The notes under the pieces were generated by a model. It searched no databases and was not told the origin of the DNA. It was given only the letters and a program-made list of their open reading frames with translations. 64,000 bases of DNA from Acridotheres tristis (lineage: Eukaryota; Chordata; Aves; Passeriformes; Sturnidae), in the NCBI GenBank assembly GCA_037013685.1, contig CM072885.1, positions 26,040,620 through 26,104,619 on the forward strand. The letters run 5' to 3'. The position numbers were made by a program, and so were the translations under genes. Below, one piece after another: positions 1 to 9,300 of this stretch (within the stretch, counting starts at the first letter, position 1; each line of letters starts with the position of its first letter).

Positions 1-322
1 GTCCGGAGATAGTAGAGTGAGATGGGAGTGCAGCAGAGCGATGTCCAAGGCAGGGAGCGTGGATCTCAGTGCTGGGATGGCAGGGGAGATGCCAGAGCGG
101 AGCCCAGGCTGTCTTTCCACTCCACGAGCCAAGCGAGAGAGACGAGCCCCGCTCCAGACCCCCCATCCCACCTTTCCTTTTCTGGTTCCCCCCCCCCTCC
201 CCCTACACCCACCCCCCTACGAGAGAACATTATCTGTCGTTTCAAGGTGTAGCCACAATTACTTAGCATAACAATGGGAGGAATTCCACAGAAAGAAAAG
301 GGGAATAATCCAACCCCCAACA
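1..322 (-). repeat. 3' LTR of the ERV-L-like provirus (partial, U3 end)
   Basis: Bases 1-322 match 5995-6316 over their whole length with about 15 substitutions and a few small indels. On the minus strand the LTR begins TGTTGGGGGTT at 322. The rest of this LTR lies beyond base 1. A C-rich block at 188-219 is G-rich on the sense strand and sits in U3. Confidence 0.92.
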
Positions 323-346
323 TTATCCACCCCTGAATTTCTCCCA
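323..346 (-). other. Possible polypurine tract before the 3' LTR
   Basis: On the minus strand the bases just before the 3' LTR are purine-rich (GGGAGAAATTCAGGGGTGG), where the plus-strand primer of a retrovirus should be. Several pyrimidines interrupt the run, so the assignment rests mainly on position. Confidence 0.4.
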
Positions 347-430
347 TACTAATATGCTATATCAAATTAAACTGTTACATTATATATACATACATGCAGT
401 TAGAGACATAGGCACAGTACTATAGGTATT

Positions 431-3400
431 TCACCCTAAAACAAGGTCTCCTTGGGGTATGCATCGGGTCTCTCCATTCTTTTGCATCACCCACCAGGTG
501 CAACCCGGTCCTTGAGCGAATACAACTCCATGGATGGGATTGTCTTTGCTGGAGGCAGGATTCACCCAAACAGTTTTTCCTAGCATACCTCTCATGTGTA
601 CCACTGGAACCTTATCTCCATCTGATATTCCCAAGGGCTCAGATTGGGCAGGGCCTGCTCAGTTAATGGAACCTCGGGTGTTCACTAACCAGGTGGCCTT
701 TGGTAAATTAATCTCCCAGTTCTTGAAAGTTCCCCCACCCAGTGCCTTCAAGGTGGTTTTAAGCAGGCCATTGCACCGTTCAACTTTCCCTGCAGCTGGT
801 GCATGGTAGGGGATATGGTACACCCACTCAATGCCGTGTTCTCTAGCCCAGGTGTTTATAAGGCTGTTCTTGAAATGAGTCCCATTGTCTGACTCAATTC
901 TCTCAGGGGTACCATGCCTCCAAAGAACTTGTTTTTCCAGGCCCAGGATGGTGTTCCAAGCAGTGGCATGAGGCACAGGGTAGGTCTCTAACCATCCAGT
1001 GGTGGCTTCCACCATGGTCAGTACGTAGTGCTTGCCCTGGCGAGTTTGAGGCAGTGTGATGTAGTCAATCTGCCAGGCCTCTCCATACTTGTATTTGGCC
1101 CATCGCCCCCCATACCAGAGGGGCTTCACCTGCTTGGCTTGCTTGATGGCAGCACACGTCTCACAGTCATGGATAACTTGAGAAATACTGTCCATGGTTA
1201 TATCCACCCCTCGGTCTCGTGCCCACTTATATGTGGCATCTCTGCCCTGATGACCTGAGGCATCATGGGCCCATCGAGCCAGGAACAACTCTCCCTTGTG
1301 CTGCCAGTCTAAATCTATCTTCGACACCTCTATCTGTGCAGCCTGATCTACCTGCTCATTGTGTCGGTGTTCCTCATTAGCCCGACTCTTGGGGACATGG
1401 GCATCTACGTGACGGACTTTCACAGGCAGCTTCTCTATCCGGGTGGCAATGTCTTCCCATTCATTGGCAGCCCAGATTGGTTTTCCCCTACGTTGCCAGT
1501 CAGCCTTTTTCCACCTTTCCAGCCATCCCCACAGAGCATTGGCTACCATCCATGAATCAGTGTAAAGGTAGAGTTTTGGCCACTTCTCTCTTTCAGCAAT
1601 GTCCAGGGCCAGCTGAACAGCTTTGAGTTCAGCAAGTTGACTCGATCCACCTTCTCCTTTGGTAGCTTGTGCAACCTGTCGTGTGGGGCTCCATACGGCT
1701 GCTTTCCACTTCCGGTTCATCCCCACGATGCAGCAGGAACCATCAGTGAAAAGAGCATAGCGTGTTTCATCTGCTGGCAGTTGGTTATACGGTGGGGCTT
1801 CTTCAGCCTGGGTCACTTGTTCCTGTTCCTCTTCATCGGCAAGACCAAAGTCTTCCCCTTCTGGCCAGTTGGTAATTATCTCCAAAATCCCAGGGCGATT
1901 CGGGTTTCCAATACAGGCGCATTGTGTGGTGAGGGCAATCCATTTACTCCATGTGGCGTCAGTGGCATGGTGGGTTGAGGGAACCTTTCCTTTAAACATC
2001 CACCCCAGCACTGGCATTCGGGGTGCCAGGAGGAGTTGTGTTTCCGTGCCAACCACCTCTGAGGCAGCTTGAACTCCTTCATAGGCGGCCAAGATCTCCC
2101 TCTCCGTTGGAGTGTAGTTGGCCTCGGACCCTCTGTAGCTTCGACTCCAGAATCCCAGTGGTCGGCCTCACGTCTCACCAGGCACCTTCTGCCACAGGCT
2201 CCAGGACAGACCATGGTTCCCAGCTGCAGAGTAGAGCACGTTCTTCACATCTGGTCCCGTCCTGACTGGGCCAAGGGCTACCGCATGAGCGATCTCCTGC
2301 TTGATCTGGGCAAAGGCTTGCTGCTGCTCAGGGCCCCAGTGGAAATCGTTCTTCTTGCAGGTAACCAGGTAAAGAGGGCTCACAATCTGGCTGTACTCAG
2401 GAATGTGCATTCTCCAAAAGCCTATGGCACCTAGGAAGGCTTGTGTTTCCTTCTTGCTGGTTGGTGGAGACATTGCAGTGATCTTATTGATGACCTCACT
2501 GGGGATCTGGTGCCGTCCATCTTGCCTCTTTACTCCCAGAAACTGGATCTCTTGGGCAGGCCCTTTGACTTTGCTCTTTTTAATGGCGAAGCCGGCTCCC
2601 AGCAGAATCTCAATGATCTTTTCTCCTTTCTGAAATACCTCCATTGCCGTGTGCCCCCACACAATGATGTCGTCAATGTACTGCAGATGTTCTGGAGCTC
2701 CACCCTTCTCCAGTGTAGCCTGGATCAATCCATGACAGATGGTGGGGCTGTGTTTCCACCCCTGGGGCAGTCGGTTCCACGTGTATTGCACACCCTTCCA
2801 GGTGAAAGCGAACTGAGGCCTGCACTCTACTGCCAGAGGAATGGAGAAGAATGCATTGGTGATGTCAATGGTGGCGTACCACTTGGCTGCCTTGGACTCC
2901 AGCTCGTACTGCAGTTCCAGCATGTCTGGCACAGCAGCGCTCAGCGGTGGAGTCACCTCATTCAATGCACAATAGTCCACTGTCAGTCTCCATTCTCCTT
3001 CAGATTTACACACAGGCCAGATGGGGCTGTTGAAGGGTGAGTGGGTTTTGCTGACCACCCCTTGGCTCTCCAGCTCATGGATCATCTTGTATATGGGGAT
3101 CACGGCATCTTGATTCGTCCGGTACTGCCGGCGGTGCACTGTTGAGGCAGCAATTGGCACCTGTTGCTCTTTCACCCTGAGGAGTCCCACTGCAGATGGG
3201 TTTTCTGATAGCCCAGGCAGGGTGTTCAACTGCTTAATGCCCTCTGCTGCCACAGCAGCTATTCCAAAAGCCCACCTGAGTCCCTTTGGGTCTTTGCAAT
3301 AGCCGTTCCTGAGGAAGTCTATGCCTAGGATACATGGTGCCTCTGGGCCAGTCACAATTGGATGTTTCTGCCACTCTTTCCCAGTCAGGCTCACCTCAGC

Positions 3401-3613
3401 CTCCAGCAAAGTCAATTCCTGAGATCCCCCCGTAACCCCAGCAATTGAAACAGGTTCCTTCCCGACATGTCCCCATGGTATTAATGTACACTGTGAACCA
3501 GTGTCAACCAATGCTCTGTGTTCCTGTGGCTCTGATGTGCCAGGCCATTGGATCCACACCATCCAAAAGATCCGGTTTTCCCGTGCCTCTCCCTGGCTAG
3601 AGGCAAGGCCCCT
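431..3613 (-). pseudogene. pol: ERV-L-like pol: protease, reverse transcriptase, RNase H, integrase, with two in-frame stops
   Basis: One minus-strand frame runs from the codon after the gag stop (3613) to the stop at 431-433, broken only by TGA at 2168-2170 (between RT and RNase H) and TGA at 659-661 (in the integrase C-terminal part). In order: aspartic protease with LVDTGSQ (Asp near 3505); RT with TIDITNAFF and LPQG, and the active-site box YIDD near 2680; RNase H with TDGS (near 1744), an acidic AEL, TDS and a final VDQA (near 1348); the integrase HHCC zinc region (His near 1267, CETC near 1156); and the integrase triad Asp (near 1066), Asp in SDNG (near 889) and Glu in VER (near 781). 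Every catalytic residue I looked for is present, so decay is limited to the stops. Both stops fit C-to-T change at CpG. The GIEWVYHIPYH stretch resembles ERV-L integrases. No dUTPase domain was seen. Confidence 0.88.
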
Positions 3614-3616
3614 CTA
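3614..3616 (-). other. In-frame TAG between gag and pol (possible readthrough site)
   Basis: On the minus strand TAG is followed directly, in the same frame, by codons that lead into the protease region. Gammaretroviruses join gag and pol by suppressing such a stop, so this TAG may be original to the element rather than damage. The following bases (AGGGGCCTTGCC) are not the exact murine leukaemia virus context, and no pseudoknot was modelled. Confidence 0.5.
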
Positions 3617-4920
3617 GCCCTGGTTATTATTTCTCTCCTGGGCATACATACTGGAGGTTCCTTCAAGGGGATCTGACAGATCATCTTCCCTTCTGTAATA
3701 CCCTGCACCTCCATGGGAGGCTGAGGCTACCCTCACTTTAGTGGAGTTCCCTCTGTTGGTGTTCCCCTCCCTGAGTTGGTGCACCCGTGCTGCCAGGACA
3801 GAAGTGGGTTTCCCATCCCACCTTCTCATGTCTTCCCCGTGGTCACGTAGAAAAAACCACAGGTCAGCACGTGGGGTATACCCTCTCTCCCTAGCTGGGG
3901 GGCGTTGGGCTCTACTTTTGGGGTCCATGACTCGCACTGGTGCTGCACTGATCTTCCTCACCTCTTCCCTTATCTCCTTCATCTCCTCCTTAAACTCCTC
4001 TCTGAGGTCCTTAACCACAGCAGAGACATGAGCCTGCATTGGGCCAGCCATCATACTCTGATAATTCCTGAGCCTGTTGGCAACAGAACCCACTGTCACT
4101 TGGTTGGTATCAGCATCAATCATTGCAATAAAGGAGGTATATTGAGATGGGCCCAGGTTTGCCAGATTCCACAACATCTGTCCTGTGCACCTGACCTTGT
4201 CAGGGTCATTGTCATGCTGTCCATCCCTCCCAAAGAGCACCTCCAGTACTGCCACTTCTCTCAGCTTTTGGATCCCTTCCTCAAGGGTATTCTAACATGT
4301 TCTCTGGTGGTACTCCTGCATTCTTTCCCTGTGGACAAATCTCTCTCTCACACTCATTAAAAGTCGCTCCCAGAGGGAAAGGAGACCTGTCTCCCTTAAA
4401 AATACCTGGTCCACACCTGAGTCCTGGGTCAAGGCTCCCAAATTCCTTGCCTCAGTACCATCCAGTTGCACACCTGTACCCATAAGGTCCCAGACCTGCA
4501 GTAACCAGGTTGTAAAAGGCTCACGGCCCCATCGTACAATGTCTTTTCGCAGGTTACGGAGACTCTCGTATGACAGGGACTCGGTGATGATCTCAACTTC
4601 TGGCTCCCCTGCTGATTGTGAGGGGCCCCCTTCCTGACCCTTATTATCTAGGTGCCTTGTTTTCATCTTAGACTTCCTAGTTTCCACAGGGGCAACTGCT
4701 GCTGGCTGTGAGTGCCCTTGCAGTTCAGCTGGAACCTGGACAGATGTAACATCTGTGGGTCCCACTGCTGCACCATCAGATTCTCCCTCTTTAAGGCAGG
4801 GGGAGGGTTTCTCACCAGCTGGGGAGAGGTACTCCTTCAGCATCTGGCCCATCTCACGTATCTCCTTCGCTAGCACCCCCACCCATTCTGGGTGGTTCCT
4901 TTCCGAGGTGGGCTGTGGGG

Positions 4921-5040
4921 CAGGATCAAACTCTGGGGTAATATCCCTAGTCTCTGGGATAAGATCAAGCTCTGGGGTAACCTTCCTAGTCTCTGGGACA
5001 GGATCAGGCTCTGGGGTAACATCACTAATCCCTGGGGTAG
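4921..5040 (-). repeat. 39-bp tandem repeat inside gag, three copies
   Basis: The block containing CTCTGGGGTA recurs at 4931, 4970 and 5009, a period of exactly 39 bp, which encodes three diverged 13-residue units (VTPEPDPVPETRK type). The period keeps the reading frame, so copy number could change without breaking gag. Confidence 0.85.
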
Positions 5041-5570
5041 GTATCAGGGTTGTTATCCAAGTCAATCTCCCCTTATCTCTGAATGTTAGATAGAACAGGT
5101 TTAACAGGGATATAAGCAACACTAGCCACAATATAATGTCATTAGCATTTAAAGCGGATTGGAAACCCTTGAAGACTGGTGGGGTGAACTTCAAGAACCC
5201 TGTGATGGGTTGAGAAAAAATTTCGCCTGCTGCCACTTCCTCACAGTAAGTACCATTATTGAAGTAGCCCCAGAAACACATACTTAGAGTGCGATAGCTC
5301 TGAATCCATGTGGCCATCTTCCAGAGAAAATTAAAAATCCATGAATTCCTCAACTGATCAACCCACACAATAAAACGGATAATAGCCACAGTAACCTTGG
5401 TTATGAAACTCATGTTTAAAAAAGGGCTTGCAAATGGGAGAGATATAGCAGTGACCACATGGAGGCCAATCCAGGGTAAGCTGGACAGCATGGTGTCACC
5501 TACCACAAGCTTGGGCAATTCAAGAACCGTTATCCCCTTTTCTACCCCTCTCTCAATGCCCTCAGGCAAT

Positions 5571-5588
5571 GCCCCACATTGGGCGCCA
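5571..5588 (-). other. Primer binding site, tRNA-Lys type
   Basis: The minus strand reads TGGCGCCCAATGTGGGGC, which differs at one base from the tRNA-Lys(1,2) primer site known from Mason-Pfizer-type betaretroviruses. It lies 5 bp inside the 5' LTR end (5594) and just before gag. Confidence 0.88.
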
Positions 5589-5593
5589 AAATC

Positions 5594-6316
5594 TGTCTCG
5601 GTTTGAAAGACAGGTATGGTTTAAGGAAAGGCAGGAGCCCCTTTTCTGCGATGCAGAGTGCAAACCCCCTCCCTTTTAATTATTTTAGGTCCAATTCAGA
5701 CGCCTTCAGGCAGGAGATATGGGGATAAGAATAACAGTTCTTTACTGGTATCTAACAAGGCAGAAAACAACAACAGCTATAAAAATTGGCAACAGAATAG
5801 AACAGTATAGCTCAGCTCCAGTCCCTTTTGGCCTCAGGCCGTCTCCCTGCGCTCAGTTACCGGTGCTGTGGGGGCAGGGCAGGTCTCGCGCAGTTGAAGA
5901 GGGCTGGAGTGATGGCGGCAGAGGCCCAGGGGTGAGCGGGGATGGGAAAGTGACTCCCCCCTTCACGGTGTCAGTCGTGGTGCTCCGCAGAGTGTCCGGA
6001 GATAGTAGGGTGAGATGGGAGAGCAGCAGAGCGATGTCCAAAGGCAGGGAGCGTGGATCTCAGTGCTGGGATGGCAGGGGAGATGCCAGATCGGAGCCCG
6101 GGCCGTCCTCCCACTCCATGAACCAAGCGAGAGCGAGACCCCCGCCCCAGAGCCCCCATCCCACCTTTCCTTTTCCGGTTCCCCCCCCCCCTCCCCCTCC
6201 ACCCACCCTCCTACGAGAGAACATTATCTGTCGTTTCAAGGTGTAGCCACAATTACTTAGCATAACAATGGGAGGAATTCCACAGAAAGAAAAGGGGAAT
6301 AATCTAACCCCCAACA
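5594..6316 (-). repeat. 5' LTR of the ERV-L-like provirus (723 bp)
   Basis: On the minus strand it starts TGTTGGGGGTTAG at 6316 and ends ...CCGAGACA at 5594, the TG...CA pattern of an LTR. The 5995-6316 part is repeated at 1-322. The U3 part carries a G-rich run on the sense strand (6179-6211 is C-rich as given). An ATTAAA on the sense strand at 5680-5675 is a possible polyadenylation signal. I could not fix a TATA box or the U3/R/U5 borders. Confidence 0.88.
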
Positions 6317-9300
6317 GGTATCTTTCCTTTAATGTGGTCGCTACAATGTACTAACTTGCAAGGCTACATGACTCAGCACAGGTGCTAGAGAACAGGTAAA
6401 CAAAATTATAAGGTTGGGGGTGATCAGATCTTTTCCTCTCACAAATTCCTCCTGGCTACATTTCCAGATGTTCTGCAACGGGCTTTCCAAACTCTCTATA
6501 TCAGCCCTGATATCCCCTAGCCTGTCATCAGTCCCATTGTATAGAAGTCATCAGTACAACTATTAAGAGCATAAGGAGCCTCTGAAAGTGAGTAACTTCT
6601 ACCGACCTTTACTAGCAGAGAAGCACAAAAGAAATATAACTTGCCTGAAACCTTAGGTTGACAAAGCAGTTAAGGTAGTTAGTAAAAACATCCATTGATC
6701 AAACTCATCAAAGATTTAAATACAGATGAAGAAATAAGTTCCTAAATTTTATTGATGTCAGCTTCTCCACCCCAGTTGTGTTAGAGCAGTTCTTAATTTC
6801 TTCTTAGGAAGGCTAAGTAGTTTCAGAAACAGGGAAGAAAATTGATATTTGGTGTTCTTAAAAAGATAACATTGGCAAGTTCAAGAGTCACTCTACAATC
6901 AGAGTATTTGATTTCAAAGTATTAAAAAATCTCTTGCAGAATCTGTAACAGAGAAAAGTGGCATAATAAACTGAGATACTGAAGAACAGGGATGCTCCAG
7001 AGCTTTTTGGATGAGCTAAATGACCTCTTCAGGCTCTCTTTCAACTAAGAGGAATTATTTCCTCCTCTCTGGCCACCACCAGCTTGGATGCTTGAACAGG
7101 TGCATGAGCTGGCACAGAGAGATGGTGGGAGACAGTTGCTGCAAAAAAAGAATAGCAGCTCAGATTATCTTGTTACTTGTCAATGCTATTTTGTTCTTGG
7201 CATTAACAGCTCTTCACGCAGATTGTTGGGGATGCAATGGCTGGGGACCATGGTGTGTTATATTTGTTCAGCTGCAAGATGAGCATTTAGTCAGATGCAA
7301 ACTGAACCATCTGATGAATGTTTCAGGGCCATGCTGTGATGTGACTTGGAGTATTAGATGGCTGGCATATCTCACTGGTATATCCCAGGGAGCTATGTGC
7401 TGATGTGTGGCAACTGATTATTACCTATTCTTGTATCACTTATAAAGCTTGGCATCATTTCAGTTGTGTCAATCTGGAGGTGTTTGGCACTGCTGTGACC
7501 AGAACTGAGCACAAAGGAAATCTAGAGCTGTGTAAAGCCATTGGGACAAGCACCACACTGACAGCCTGACGAGCTTCTGGAAAAGAGGAGGGAGTGAGAC
7601 CATGGTGTTCAGTGGGTGCCCTGTTTGAACCTCCATACACTATGTGTCAAATAGCTCTTTGGACTTCAACAGCTTATCTATGGGATAGGCTGCAGACACA
7701 CACCACACAGAGGACTATGGGGGTGGTTTTTGCCTGTATACCTTGATGAATTTAACAGGACAGGATCATTATGGTCAATGTGTTATCTCTTGTTCTCATT
7801 ATTTTCTCACTACCATACAATGCATTTTCCTGTCTCAGTTTTATGCAATGTTTCATTAAGCACAGGATCTTTTGCGGCTGCATGAATGTTGTCCAAAATA
7901 GCACATCTTCTGTTTTGATTAGCATGGTTTATGGGGTCATGAATTTGAATGAGATGCAAGGTATTTTTATTTCTTCCCTCTGGATTTGTTACAGGAAAAA
8001 AAAATTAACGTCTTGTTTGTACAAGATTATGAGAGTGATATCATACAGTATTATTTGAAACTGGAATAAATCTGTTATTTGAAAAAAATGAGACTGTACA
8101 AACTAGCTATGTGATAATTATTAATGACAGAAGATTCGATAAAGATTAAAATATTTAATGTTTTCCTTTCATTGATGTAGTGCTGTAAATTTATGACCAT
8201 TAAGAAACCATATGGAAGATCTGTCAGCTTTTGCTATTTCACATTTTAGTCTCTTATCAAAACTGATTTCAGGTTTTGTAGTACTAAAAGTAAAGGGAAA
8301 AATGCAAGCTGCTTTTAATCAAACTGGAATGTTCAGTGATCACCATCACAGTCTTTAATGTTGATCTGAGTATGAAGCAAAGAAGATTAACTTGTCTTTT
8401 GTTGACTTAATTTAGTGGCAACCACAGCCTTTAAGATGTAATGGTAGGCAAGTTTGTGTCATACCAGTGCAACTGCCACTGTACATGTGAGCGGCCATCT
8501 GCTTAGAATTAAGTCCTAAGTCAAAACACCAATGAGGTCTAATGCTACCGGTTTAAGTTAGACACAATTTGCACTGAGTTTTATGTGAGTAAGGGGATCA
8601 TAATCAGGTCTAATGCCAGACAACAGTGAATTTGGTTACAAGGCCTGAAAGCATTTCTGAAAGGAAAGAATTACAGCCCTATGTGATTGGATCAGGAGTC
8701 TTAGCAACCTTGCCTTCCACTGAGGGTGAATTACCATTTATTGTTTTGTATATGGTTGTCTTGCCTGCTTGCAGTTCTTTACAAAATGGTCACAATCTTT
8801 TCATCAGCCATGATCTAGGTTTCTCAACAATCTTAGACTGTATACTCCAATCCAAACACTGTGCCTATCAAGATCACAGAATCAATATTCACAGTATTTG
8901 ATTGTTGTGAATAGAACTGAAGTGCCTAATTGAGCACTAGTCTGTTCTCTTCTTTACTAGTTGTAGCAATGGAGGTGTTTTCATTATCTGCATAATATCC
9001 CTTTCGGGTTATGGCTGTGTCTGGCTTTCACACAACCCCTGTGCATCCATGGCGAAATGGTAGCGTTTCATTTGGAGGGATATTTTACACAAGCTATTAC
9101 CATGTCAGGGGAGTGGGATCATCTTAACTGTGACTATCTACCTTAACATAGCCCTATGAGCTTCATTTCGAGTCAGTTGGAAGAGATTAATGTCCTCAGA
9201 TGAGTTCATCCCTTCTGCTGGATAAGTCTGTTTCAGGGTACACTGGATCACCCTTTTGAGTGCCCATCAATTTTAGAGTTAGGCACGTAACTTTGATGGT

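Larger units (their letters stand above)
3614..5491 (-). pseudogene. gag: ERV-L-like gag with N-terminal hydrophobic region, one internal stop
   Basis: The open frame begins just after the primer binding site. The first ATG in it is at 5491-5489, taken as the start because the open stretch upstream has only a TTG. The frame is open to TAG at 4292-4294, then continues in the same frame to TAG at 3614-3616. Features in order: a hydrophobic stretch near 5410-5360; a strong membrane-like segment (IILWLVLLISLLNLFYLTF) at about 5134-5078; an acidic, proline-rich section with three 13-residue repeats (4921-5040); a charged section; and after the internal stop a capsid-like part followed by Arg-rich sequence. 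I see no CCHC zinc knuckle. It is called gag from its position between the primer site and protease. The membrane segment is unusual for gag, so a fused or non-gag N-terminal portion is possible. The final TAG is in frame with pol. Confidence 0.7.
1..6316 (-). mobile_element. ERV-L-like endogenous provirus, env-less, left end outside window
   Basis: Read on the minus strand the order is 5' LTR (6316-5594), primer binding site, gag, pol (protease, reverse transcriptase, RNase H, integrase), a 108-bp gap, then the 3' LTR, which starts at 322 and runs off the left edge. The two LTRs align over about 320 bp with roughly 15 substitutions by eye, so this is an old but recognisable insertion. No env frame fits between the pol stop at 431 and the LTR. 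The integrase and RT motifs resemble the ERV-L/spumavirus-like elements common in bird genomes (family knowledge; no search was run). The target duplication cannot be checked because the left flank is missing. If the whole left half of the window is an MSRB3 intron, the provirus is antisense to that gene. Confidence 0.9.

Noticed and set aside
659..661. Whether the pol stop marks a true end of integrase
   Set aside because: The same frame continues for 75 more codons with integrase-like C-terminal sequence, so it was taken as a lesion inside pol.
2441..3040. 199-codon + strand frame inside the first provirus
   Set aside because: It is antisense to the reverse transcriptase, whose motifs are clear on the minus strand.
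5719..6246. 175-codon + strand frame
   Set aside because: It lies wholly within the 5' LTR, antisense to the provirus.
7005..7065. Possible CR1 LINE tail
   Set aside because: The likeness to the CR1 3' end is partial and judged from memory, and the terminal 8-bp repeat is not present.
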